Shown here one piece after another: positions 40,668 to 51,000 of a DNA stretch of 64,000 nt. The stretch comes from Agelaius tricolor (lineage: Eukaryota > Chordata > Aves > Passeriformes > Icteridae): the NCBI GenBank assembly GCA_023055355.1, contig JALJCS010000015.1:20449516-20513515 (forward strand), read 5' to 3'. Under the pieces are notes generated by a model, which was not told where the DNA came from, did no database searches, and saw nothing but the letters and a program-made list of their open reading frames with translations. A program made the position numbers and the translations under genes. Within the stretch, counting starts at the first letter, position 1; each line of letters opens with the position of its first letter.

Positions 40668-43600
40668 CTAGTATGGAAAATACCAAGGCAGCAGCCTTGC
40701 CCGACCCCTAGACAGGAACAAAACCAACACCCTGAAGCACAAGGGCAGCACTCCCTGCTCCTTCCCTCACCCTTCCAAGGCCTGGGATCCCCCCTTGGCT
40801 ACATCCCCTAAACTAGGGGAACCTCACAGCCAGGCCCAGCTCTGGGACTGGTCAGGCTGGCAGTGCAATGCCCACCCACCACTCCCCAAATCCTGCAGGG
40901 ACAGGGTGACAACTCCAACATTGCAGATACTCCTTCCCTCCAGAGCCCTCCTCCATCCTCCCAGCCACACGGGGGTGGGAGGGGCACAGCAAAGCCCCTC
41001 CTGCTGCACACCTGAGGAGCCCCCACAGCCAGACTCACCTGTAGGTCCTTCCCCTCACCCGGGGCTGCTGCCCATAGGGGCCCCCCCAGCGGCCCAGCCC
41101 GCCCCGGGCGTGGAAGCAGCCCCGGTAGCCGCCGCGGTCCGTGCTGCTGATGCCGGGCATGTTGGTCCTCTTGGGCAGCACCTGCAGGGTGGGGAGGGGC
41201 TGCTGGAGCTGGGCTTTGGCCCAGCCCCAGGCAGGCAGGGCTGGGAAAGGTGGGGAGAACCCCGCAGGGCCCTCCCAGCTCTCACCTTGATGACACGGCC
41301 CCTGAAGATGCTCTCGTCCAGCTCCACCGCAGCCTTCACGGAGCTCTGCTCCTCGAACTCGATGTAGGCATAGCTGTGGGCAATGGTGTGAGCAGAGCCC
41401 CAGGGACACCCTGCAGACCCCCAGCCCCCCCTGCACACTGCACTGACCCTTTGGGGTGGCCCGAGAACTTGTCACAGAGGATGGTGACGCGGTTGATCTG
41501 CCCACAGCTGTTGAAGTGAGACTCCAGCTCTTCTGCTGTGCCCCCGTAATCCACCTGCAATGACAGCCCCAGCCTGGTGTGTAACTCTGAAACTTCCTAT
41601 GAGGTGTTAGTAGGGTCTCCTCACAGGGTGGTTGGACAAAACAATCCCTTCCCAGCTGGAGAATCAAGGACAACCTTTCCCATAATGCACAAACAGCTGT
41701 GAAGGGAAGGGAGCAAGGCAGGGGGTTGAGACTTCATGATCTGGAGCTGTAATTGGGCAACTGAACCCAATGTGTAGATAAACCAAAACTTATAAAAGTG
41801 TAAAAACTTGTGAGTGGGATCCATCTTGGATTCAACCTGGGTGTAGCCCTGGCCAGGCTCTTGTGCTGCCCAAGGTGTGTCCTTTAAAGGCCTTTCAGTA
41901 AATACCTCTATTGTCCATTTAGCTCTGTCTGGTCTCTGTTCCAGACCAGCCTCTCAAGGCAGTAGATCCAGCAGGGGAGGCAAAGGGCCCAGCTGGCCCC
42001 ACTCACCCCCCCAGCACAGCTCAGCCCCTGCTGAGGGTCAGGGGACCCTCCCAGCTCCCACCTGGAACACAAACCCAACAGACAACCTGCCCTGTATTGA
42101 AAGAACAGGCAACACCACACAACCCACAGCTGCCAGGGGGCTTTTTGGGGAGCTGACACCTGCAACAGATGAGCTGCAAGTGGCAGATAATGAGCCACGT
42201 TCCCAGGCTGGGCTGGGCAGAGGAGAAACACCTGGGATGGGAACAGCCAGGCTTTGGGGAGGGGCAGATCCACACCAGGGATTCGGGACACACCCAGCTG
42301 GGCACTGAGCAGGGGCTCCCACTTACATTGCCCACGTAGATGGAACGCTGGTCAGCCTCCATCTTCTCCTTGGTTGTCAGTGGGAAGAGAGCTGTGGAGA
42401 GGAGGGATTTGTCATGGACAGAGGGACATCTGTCTGTTCCCAGCACAGCCAGCCCTGAGCTCCTCAGATCCCTGGTCACAGACAGGTATATCCAAACCCT
42501 CACATTGCTGCCTCCTCCTCCACCCCCTTGCCCCTTTTCTTTTCACTGTGACTCCTCTACTGGGGCTGTTGGTACTAAACTCAATTACTTGATTGAATTA
42601 AATGCAATTAAATTAATTTACTACATCTGGGCTCGCACAGGTAGGAGGTTAGAGCTGATAGAATGTGCATTAGCAATGTGCTCCCCTCACCCACCTTATG
42701 TGTCCAGTCCCAGGTGCCCAGAGAGGCACAGCCAAATACTCTGGCTCCAATTGTCACCCTGTGCCCCAGAGGTGTCCCTGGGGAGGGACAAAAAGCAGCC
42801 TGTGACAACCCATACCTGCTTCTGAGCTCATGAACAGGTGATTCTCAGCTTCCAGCTGCAGCTCCTTCAGCCTCTCATCCTCCTTCTCGATTTCCCGCAG
42901 TTTGGCTTTGATGGCCTCCAGCTCCTGAATCCCAAAGCAAGAATTTCAGAGGCAGCACTCGGAGCAGGGACACCCCAGGTGTAAAAAGGTGCCCCTTTCC
43001 TTTGGAAAGCTGGTTCCCCATCCAGGTAGGCACTCACCGGGTCCTGAACATCCTGCTCCTCCGTGCTGTTCCCCTCCTGGGGGCTCGGCTCTGAGCCATC
43101 ATCTGCCGCCTTGCACACGGCTGCCACCTCGGCCACATCCCAGGGCGCCGCCTCCGCTTGCAGGGACGGTGGGTCCTGCCACCAGATCTCCGAAGTGTCC
43201 AGGAAGAGACGACTGGGCAGGAGAGGGGGCAAAAGGGCATTGAACCAACAGCCATTTAACGTCTCAGCCAAAGCACGGCCTCCGCCAGGCAGAGCCGTGC
43301 AGGGCGTTTCCAGCAGGAGGATGGAGAGGTGACATTAATGCAGCTGCTTCTCTGTGCAGCAAAGCCCCAGGACTGCAAAGCACAGCCAAAAGGTCCCCGG
43401 TGCACACTGAGCCGATTCCCAGCTCACGAGGGCTGCACAGGGAACAGGGAAGCAGCTGCCCCAAAGCGGAAAAGCGGCCAGCGGCACACGGCCGGCGGGT
43501 AGGGAAGGGAACGGGCAGGCAGCACACGGCCACCGGCAGCGCTGCAGAGAGCGAGCAGCCGAGGAGGAGCCGCACCCTCCCAACCCCTGAGGGGCGCACG

Positions 43601-43779
43601 GAGGGACACGCCCTCCCAGCCAGGGGAGCGGAGAGCCGCCCGGGCTGCAGCCCGCGGAGCGGTGCCAGGGCATTGCCCGGCAGTGCCCAGCCGTGCCCCG
43701 GAGCTGTGCCCGGAGCGGTGCCCGTCCGGAGGCCCCGCGGCCCCGAGCCCCGCACGCACCGAGCCCGGCCCCCGAACAT
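40668..43779 (-). CDS. PABPN1L: Embryonic poly(A)-binding protein 2 (PABPN1-like), complete
   Basis: Single-RRM poly(A)-binding protein of the PABPN1 family; in vertebrates the paralogue is mainly oocyte/early embryo. Exons in transcript order: 43779-43760, 43212-43038, 42924-42816, 42391-42327, 41554-41448, 41373-41286, 41181-41039, 40707-40668; 747 nt, 248 residues plus TAG. Residues 8-65 are acidic and low complexity. Exon 3 gives a short coiled coil ([19 protein letters not shown], 66-84). The RRM runs from about 118 to 192, with RNP2 IYVGNV and RNP1 [25 protein letters not shown] is the conserved post-RRM block, followed by a Gly/Arg tail ending [13 protein letters not shown], like the PABPN1 C-terminus. 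Exon 1 encodes only MFGGRA plus two bases, and exon 8 only 13 codons including the stop. There is no polyalanine tract. Intron 4 contains an LTR-like element. Confidence 0.93.
41590..41965 (+). mobile_element. Solo-LTR-like element (endogenous retrovirus type)
   Basis: Unlike its surroundings, this block is laid out as an LTR: an AT/GC-mixed U3, a TATAAAAG box at 41791-41798, and then CAGTAAATACCTCTATTGTC and TCTGGTCTCTGTTCCAGACC, which resemble R/U5 sequences of avian ERV LTRs. No internal viral genes are present. It lies in PABPN1L intron 4, antisense to that gene. Family assignment was not checked. Confidence 0.5.
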
Positions 43780-43960
43780 TGCTGCGCGCGGCCCGCGCGA
43801 GCGGCGACCACGTGCGGCTCTCCCGCCACCACGAGCGGGGCTCGCGCCCGCGCGCCACTTTTCACACATCAGCGGCCAATCAGGGCGGGGCGCGCGCCCA
43901 GGCCACGCCCCCACCCCCTCGCCGCCGGCGAGGGACGGTCCCGGGTACGCGGGTTCGAGA
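43780..43960 (-). promoter_or_regulatory. PABPN1L: PABPN1L promoter region
   Basis: CpG-rich sequence directly upstream of the PABPN1L start. A CCAATCAG box (43876-43883, inverted for this gene, NF-Y type) is followed by a GC box (43884-43891), about 100 bp from the ATG. There is no TATA box. Promoter role is inferred from position and motifs. Confidence 0.6.
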
Positions 43961-43965
43961 CCCGG

Positions 43966-44180
43966 CAGCGCCGTTCAGCTGGGGCGGATCGGGGTGAGAA
44001 AGGGCCCCTCTGTCCCTCCCAGCGCCGTTCAGCTGGGGCGGATCGGGGTGGGCAGGGCCCCCCTGCCCCTCCCAGCGCCGTTCAGCTGGGGCGGATTGGG
44101 GTGGGCAGGGCCCCTCTGCCCCTCCCAGCGCCGTTCAGCTGGGGCGGATCGGGGTGAGAAAGGGCCTCTCTGTCCCTCCC
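43966..44180. repeat. 53-54 bp tandem repeat, 4 copies
   Basis: Units start at 43966, 44020, 44073 and 44126, each beginning CAGCGCCGTTCAGCTGGGGC. The second half varies between TGAGAAAGGGCC and TGGGCAGGGCC types. It fills much of the 0.7-kb gap between the PABPN1L promoter and the CBFA2T3 polyadenylation site. Confidence 0.95.
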
Positions 44181-44470
44181 AGCTCAAGGAGCCCGCTGGT
44201 GCGGCCAGCTGGCAGCGCAGGGGAAGCTGGGGGGCACCCCAAGGGTGGAGCTGCAGCCACAGGTGGGACACATGCCTCTGAGTGCTCCGAGGACACAGCT
44301 GAGTTACCCCGCCATGGACACCCCTCCTTTGCAGTGAGCGGCCCCAGGGCTGTAATGAACCCCCCGAGGCAAGAGTGGGGGCACAGAGTGCAAAGCAATG
44401 CCAGGAGTGGGGGATGAGGGCACCCAGCCCAAGCCCAAGCTACGGAGCCTCTGATTGATATTAAATTGTC

Positions 44471-44476
44471 TTTATT
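44471..44476 (-). terminator. CBFA2T3: CBFA2T3 distal polyadenylation signal
   Basis: AATAAA on the minus strand, followed downstream by unique GC-rich sequence. It marks the abrupt end of a 3.5-kb AT/GC-mixed UTR-like block that starts at the CBFA2T3 stop codon. Confidence 0.7.
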
Positions 44477-44935
44477 ACACAGATACAGAGTTAAGAACAG
44501 ACATAACCTGAATCATAAAGTTTACATCTTTCACAGGTCAAACATACAGTACACTTAGAGAAAGCGGGGAACAGCAGGGGGGGACAGCATGCCGAAGGAA
44601 AGTCCTACCACGTCATCTCTCATCGTGGGCTGGCCCCACGCCTGGCCCGGGCGGGGGGCTCTGCTTTGCAGCCCCCCCGTGCCCCGGTGTCCCCATGCCG
44701 GGGCTGCCGGGACAGGGCTCAGCCCCGCACGGGCTCGGGGAAGCGGCCGGCAGGGACGGGAGACACCGGCACCACCTCCCTGCCGGGCCCTGGCGTTCGG
44801 TGACATCGGAGGAGCCCCCGGGGCTGCCACCGCACGGGAGACACCCCATCACAGTGCCTGGGACCGGGGCACACAGTGGCACCTTGTCCCCAGCCTCAGA
44901 GCCGCTGGGATGCGGAGGGGGACCCCAGCAGCCCC

Positions 44936-44971
44936 CGGAGGAGGAGGAGGAGGAGGAGGAAGAGGAGGAGA
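44936..44971. repeat. GGA trinucleotide microsatellite
   Basis: About 11 GGA/GAA triplets inside the CBFA2T3 3'UTR (CTC in the transcript). Confidence 0.9.
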
Positions 44972-45519
44972 TGCTGCAGGGGGAGTTCGGGGGGCTCTGG
45001 CAGTGATGGAGCAAAAGCCAGGCAGGCGTGGGACCCCTGCTCCAGCCTCGCCGGGATGCGGCACTTTGGTTTCAGCTGGGATTTTGGGTTGGGAACGAGA
45101 GGACGGGGCTGGAGAGGGGACCCCGAGAGAGCCACGTCCCTCCTGCCACCTCCCAGCCTGGTGCCCCAGCAGCGCCCTGGGCTCTGCCTCCCCGCGGGCA
45201 CGGGCACCTGGACACGCTGTCCCCGTGTCCCCAACGCCGTCCCCTGCCCCAGCCGCGACCGGAGCAGGACACCGGGAGCTGTGAGCAGCCACGGGGACCT
45301 GCCGTGGCACCGCGTGTCCCCAGGCTGCCCCACAGCCCCCGCCCCGGCCAGGCTGTGCCAGCGCCACGCTGCCACCTCCGAGGTGCCACCAAAGGAGGGG
45401 CACACAGCACGTGGCACACGTCCCTTGGTCCCCACCGCCACCATTTCGGAGCAAACCCCCAGGGAAGCCCCCACAGCATCACCGCAGCCCCGCGGCCGCT
45501 CCATCCTCCCCGCAGCACA

Positions 45520-45542
45520 ATTTTTTTTTTTTAATTTTTTTT

Positions 45543-45578
<36 letters not shown>
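45520..45578. repeat. Long T-tract
   Basis: Nearly uninterrupted T over about 58 bp; an A-tract inside the CBFA2T3 3'UTR transcript. Confidence 0.9.
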
Positions 45579-45579
<1 letters not shown>

Positions 45580-46079
45580 GGAAATCTGACATTTAAAGCT
45601 GTCGTTCTGGTTTGGCCGCCCGTCACCGCCGTGCCCTCCCTCCCCTCCCTCGGCTTTTGGTTTCAATGCAAGGTTCTGTAGGGTAGTTTTATTCTTAATT
45701 AAAATTTAAAAAAAATCATAATAATTCAAAAAAAAAAAAAAAAAAGCAAACCAGCAGGGAGTGGAGTGGAAAGGAGAGCAGACCCTGGGGAAGGGATCTC
45801 GCCCCCGGTTTCCCGGCGAGGTGGAGGTAGAGAGGCAGAGCCCCGGCAGGAGCGGGGCCGGGGGCGGGCGGGGACAGGCGGGGACACGGCGGGGACACGG
45901 CGGGGACGGGCCGGACACCCGGGCGAGCAGGGGCATCTGCAATACTCTTATATATTACCTCTTCTCAGGAAACGTAAGAAAAATAGACAATATTACATAT
46001 GTCACACCATAAATAAAGTGAACAGTCACGGGAGGGGCACCCGGTGAAGCTCCCAGGGCTGGGGAGGGGCATAGAAACA

Positions 46080-46432
46080 CCCAGGGGGTGCACCGAGGTC
46101 TTGGGGGGCACAGAAACGTCCCCGAGCTTGGGCCAAGACCTTGGGGTGCACAGGAAACCCCTGGGGAGATGCACCAAGGCCTTGGGGTGCACAGAACCTT
46201 CCCAGGAGGATGCACCAAGATCTTGGGGTGCAGAGAAACCTCCTGGGGGGATGCACCGAGACCTCAGAACAACAACCCTGGGAGGATTCAGAGAGATCTC
46301 GGGGTGCACAGAAACCCCCCAGCGTCTCAGGGTGCACAGAACTCATCCAAGGTGATGCACCAAGATTTTGGGGTGCACAGAGCCCTCCCAGGGATGCACC
46401 AAGGCCTTGCGGTGCACAGAACCCCCAGCAGG
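46080..46432. repeat. Degenerate tandem repeat in the CBFA2T3 3'UTR, about 8 copies
   Basis: Recurring CTTGGGGTGCACAGA and GATGCACCAAG blocks, with unit length drifting around 40-45 bp. It lies wholly inside the CBFA2T3 3'UTR and would be transcribed as its complement. Confidence 0.8.
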
Positions 46433-46897
46433 GCTGGGTGACAGAGGCACAGGGCCAGTGACATCGCCCTTGGCGTGTCCCAAGCTCTGCTGTGGCCCAG
46501 CCCAGCCCCGTGACCGGCAGCACAACCCCGAGCCCGGCCCCGAGCCCTTCCCTCCTCCTCCTCCCCTACGGAAAACACACAGGATGGGTTTTGCAAATGC
46601 AGAAAAACTACAGCTCCTCTCGATGCCAGGCCTGCTCCGGCCAGCGCCACGGCTCCACGCTTCCTCCTCATCCTTTATTTGGCAAATGTCTCTCATTATT
46701 ATCACTAGCATTATTATTATTATTATTATGGTTCATTTTTGGACCTCTGCAGACACTATTTACATTCACATTAGCGCACAGCACTGCTGCCTCCGCTCGG
46801 AGCCCGGGCTTCCCCTATTGCACTTCCTCCTCCGTGCCGCTCCAGCGAGGCGAGAATCCCAATGATCCACATTGTCCTTGGCCAGGAAGGCGGCAGC

Positions 46898-46932
46898 GTT
46901 CCTTTTCCTTTCCTTTTCCTTTCCTTTTCCTC
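46898..46932. repeat. TTCCTTTTCC microsatellite
   Basis: Pyrimidine-only TTCCTTTTCC repeat; purine-only in the CBFA2T3 3'UTR transcript. Confidence 0.85.
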
Positions 46933-48027
46933 TTAAAAATCCTTGTGAAACAAATCCAGCGCGGGGGGTAGGAGCAGCCTGGCAGTGAAGGGATGGGGAG
47001 TCCCCCAACGGCTTCGGGGAGGGAGAAACCCAAAATCCATCTTTTAAATTCCTTTTTTTTTAAATTTTTTTTTTATTATTCTCTTTTTTTGTTTTAAATC
47101 TCCTTTTTGTTCTCCTTTTGCAGGGCGGTGGCGGGCAGAGGTAGAGATGTGCCAGCTCCGGCTGCGGTTCTCAGCCCCATCTCCCCCTCCCACGCCTTGG
47201 GGGTTGGGGTTTTAGTAAAAAAACACCTTTTTTTTTTTTTTTTTTTTGCTTTATTTTAATAGAAATTCTTTAAAGCCCCGGGGGCATGTCCATCCATCCT
47301 TGTGGGGAGGGGAAGGAAGCGACAACAGAACGAAACGAACTTTGGCAGTGGAGAGACGTTTGGATCTTCCTTGGTTTTGGATTTCCTTTGGAGCAGAGGT
47401 GAGTCTGGTCTGTTCTTGGCTAGCTAGCAAGGTAGTTACAGGTGAGCGTCCGTCACGCGTCGTCTGGTTTTTGGATTTTTCCTTTTTTTTTTTCTTTTTT
47501 TTTTTTTCTTTTTTACAATTTCTTACTTAAAGCCAAAGAGTCCGACGTTTTCTTTTTTATTTTCTTTATTTTTTTTACAAAAAAAAAAAAAAAAGGTTAA
47601 AAAAAAAAAAAAAGGAAGAGAGAGATGAAGAAAAGAAGGTTCTTTCCTCCTCCAAGTGAGCCCCTCGGCAGCGCTGATGGGGGATTGGATCGGGCTGGTC
47701 TCTCCCCACAGCACTGCTTGGTGATGCTGGAGCCAAATCCCTCATCCAAAGAGCAAAAAAAGAAAAACAAAAACAGCCAAAAAACCCAAAAAATCCCAAA
47801 CCACAATCCCCCAACCGATAGAAAACCAACCGAAAAAAAGCCAAAACAAAGACTGAAGAAAGAACAGAGACCGGTATTTGCCTTAACTCCACTTAAAGCC
47901 CAGTTTGAGGATCCGTGAGGATAAGTTGTGAGAGCTAGAGAGGTCGTTTCGGAGGTCACACGAGTCAGGTAGCTGAGGAAATTGCACGGGGTGCAGTCAG
48001 TCCGTGGCTCTGGCAGCCCGAGGGTGC

Positions 48028-51000
48028 TCAGCGGGACGCGCTGTCCAGCGGCGCCGGCGTGGCCGGAGTGCCGGCGCGGGACGCGGCCACCGAGCCCGCC
48101 TCGCTGGGGCTGCTGGCCACGGCGGGCACCCCGTCGGGCTGGCCCGGCCCGGGGGCGGCGGGGCCCGGCAGCCCCTGCAGAGTCTGCCCGCAGACGTGGT
48201 GGTGCTTCTCCCAATCCTTGTGCTGGCAGAAGGAGCCGCAGTAGCGCGCGGTGTTGCAGCCGCTGCACGTCTCGCTCGCCTTGCGCCCGCAGTTCCAGCA
48301 GCTCTGCGGGAATGGCAACGTGGCCTCAGCTCTGGAGCGTGCACCCCAGGCTGGGCTGTGCACCCTCACCTGGGACTGGGCACTCCATCATCCCAGAGTG
48401 TGCACACCCACCCCAGAGTGTGCACATCCATCCCAGAGTGTGCACATCCACCCCAGACTGTGCACAGCCATCCCAGAGTGTGGACCTCTGTCCTGGACCA
48501 TGTACATCACCATCCTGGGGAGTACACATCCATCCCAGAGTGTGCACATCTATCCCAGTCTCTGCACATCCACCCCAGAGTGTGCACATCCATCCCAGAG
48601 TGTGCACATCCACCCCAGACTGTGTATTTCCAGATTAGACCAGGCACATCCATTCTCCCCTATCCTGAACCAGGTCCCCCTAATCCCAGACCATACAACC
48701 CTACCCTGGACCATGCACAACATCCCAGAGCATGCCCATCATCCTAGACTGCATCCACACCCATGCACCCCATCATTGCCCACACCGTGCATCCCCATCT
48801 CGGTGCAGGAATTCCCCTCTCCTCCCATCCCACGGTGCTGCTGCATGCTCCCATTCCCACCCTCACACGCAGATGCTGTGACATCAGTGGCATGACAAGC
48901 AGGTCCCACACACCAGCACTGCCACCGAGCTGTCCCCAGGGTCCCCACCTCGCTCGAGTCCTCCTGCTGATTGATGACAGTCAGGGCATCCTCGGACGCC
49001 TGGCGTTTGGCCTCGGCCAGGGCCCGCTCCATCTTGGCGCGCTCGGTGGTGATCAGCTCGTGGGCTTTGCGCTCAGCGTCCGACACGGCCTTCTGCAGCT
49101 CGGACATGGCCTGGCGCTTCACCTCGTTCACGGCTTCTTCTGGAAGGCAGCAGCCGAGCGTGGCCATGGTGGGCCACTGCCCCAGCATCCCCCTTCCCGC
49201 TACACCACCCCAAATTGCTCTTGTAGCACAGGAATCCCCGTGAGGGGAGCTGGGGCAGAGCCCTGCTGGCTCAGCACCCTGCCGGGGGCTGTGCCCACCC
49301 CACACCCCACACTCACCGGCCTTCCTCCAGATCTCCTCGGGCATGTACCCGGAGAGCGGCCGCGGCGCGAAGTCCCGGTGAGCGTCTGCCAAGGAGAGAG
49401 GGGACGCCCTTAGGAGATGCCATCCCCTCGGAACGCCCCTGCCAGCAGCGCCAGACCCCCGGGAGAGCGGCGCGGGCACCCGGAGCGGGCGCAGCCCCCG
49501 CACGCAGCCCGCGGCCCCGGGGGTCAGTACCTAACTGGGGAGCCTCGGCGGCGGCCGAGGAGGAGTTGTGGGGGCGTGCCGAGGGGGGGCTGCCTTTCTT
49601 CATGTCCTCGGCGTCGCTGTAGCGCCGGATCCAGTGGTTGAGCTCCTCGCGATCGGCCTCCTGGCACCGCCGCAGCACCGTCAGCGATCGCCGCGTCTTC
49701 TCCACCATGTCCATGATGCAGTTCAGCAGCTGCGGGGGCAACGGCAGGCATGGGGAGGGGGCTCAGTGCCCAGCGCTGGGCAGGGGGATTTGGGCTATGC
49801 CAGGCTGTGCCAGCTCCGGGGCGCTGTGCTGGCTGGGGAAGCAGAGGATGCTCAGGAGGAAACGCCCATAAGGGATTGAGGGCAGAGTGGAAGGACACAC
49901 AGACAAGGATGGGACAAGGACACTACGTACGTTGTTGAGGTGCTTCCACTCCTCCGCCCACTCCCGGTCCGTGAGCCGGTGGTCGATCACCTCCTCCTGC
50001 CGCGTCCCGTGCACGGCTGCGGGGCGAGAGCAGAGCAGGGTCAGCCCCTGCAGGACCCCTCTCCCTTTGGGGGTCCCAGCCCCGTTCCCCCCGTGCCCGG
50101 GGACAGCAGGGCTCACCGGCGGGCCGCGGGCGCTCCCGGGGGTCGGGGTGCCGGTAGGTGTCCCGGTAGTGGTGTGCCATGGCCATGTCCTCCAGGCGGT
50201 AGTGCTGGGGCAGGGGGGGGCCGGCGGGGGGGTGGCCCAGCCCGTTTGGGGGGTGGCTCAGCCCGTTGCTGGGGCTGTAGCGCTGCGCTGGGCTCATGGT
50301 GCACGGCCGCTTGCTGAGGTGCTCGGGGTGCAGGGGGTCTCGGTCCAAACCGTTCTCTTTGGTCCTGGCCGGAGGAGAGGAGGTTGGTCCCCACTGGGCC
50401 CCCCGGAACAACCTCCCCTTTTCAGGGGTGTGCCCCTGAAGAACCCCGCACGCCCCTCCCCAGGCTGGCACCTGTCTGGCGTCCTCCTCTTGCCGCTCTC
50501 GCCCACCTCCAGGAGCAGCTCGGAGGAGTCGATGGGAGAGGAGGCGTTGGCGTCCAGCAGCAGCTGCTCGTGCTGGGCCAGGTACTGGGCCGGGGTCTGC
50601 TTGGCCATGCGGGCGCAGTGCAGCAGCTCCCGCTGCAGCAGAGGCAGGTTGGCCTGCAGAGGGGGGGTGACAGTCCAGTCCATGACCCTGCAGCCCCCCC
50701 AGAGCAGCTTGGCTGTGCCCCCAGCTCGCCACAGGCGTGAGAGGGGGTGCCTTCCCTTTGGGGTCCTGCTCCCTTTCCCCAGGGATGCCAGCAGTGTGCC
50801 CAGGGGCCAGGTGGGCTTTTGGGGGACATGTGTGGCAGCCCACGGGGTTCAGACACAGCTTCAACAGAGCCCTCCTCCATCCTGGCAGGGGCTGCAGAGC
50901 ATCATCCTTGGGCCAGATCGGCCACCTTGGCCACCCTGTCCCCATGACTGCTCCGGGGGGACTGCACCTGGGGGACCCCCAGCCCCTGTGGCACCCACAG

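Larger units (their letters stand above)
44450..48027 (-). other. CBFA2T3: CBFA2T3 3'UTR
   Basis: Noncoding sequence from the CBFA2T3 stop to the AATAAA at 44476. In transcript sense it has paired U-tracts and an A-rich tract (47613-47548), a CTTTT-type repeat counterpart at 46898-46932, alternate AATAAA signals (near 47570-47555, 47250 and 46672), a degenerate tandem repeat (46080-46432), a U-tract (45745-45728) and a long A-tract (45578-45520). It also has a CTC trinucleotide run (44971-44936). Extent is inferred from the stop codon and the terminal signal. Confidence 0.7.

Noticed and set aside
43945..43968. tRNA-like B box (GGGTTCGAGACCCGG)
   Set aside because: It resembles a T-arm, but there is no A box, anticodon arm or acceptor stem at the right spacing.
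43400..44281. 293-codon plus-strand ORF
   Set aside because: Runs antisense through the PABPN1L promoter CpG island and the 53-bp repeat; composition-driven Arg/Pro/Gly peptide.
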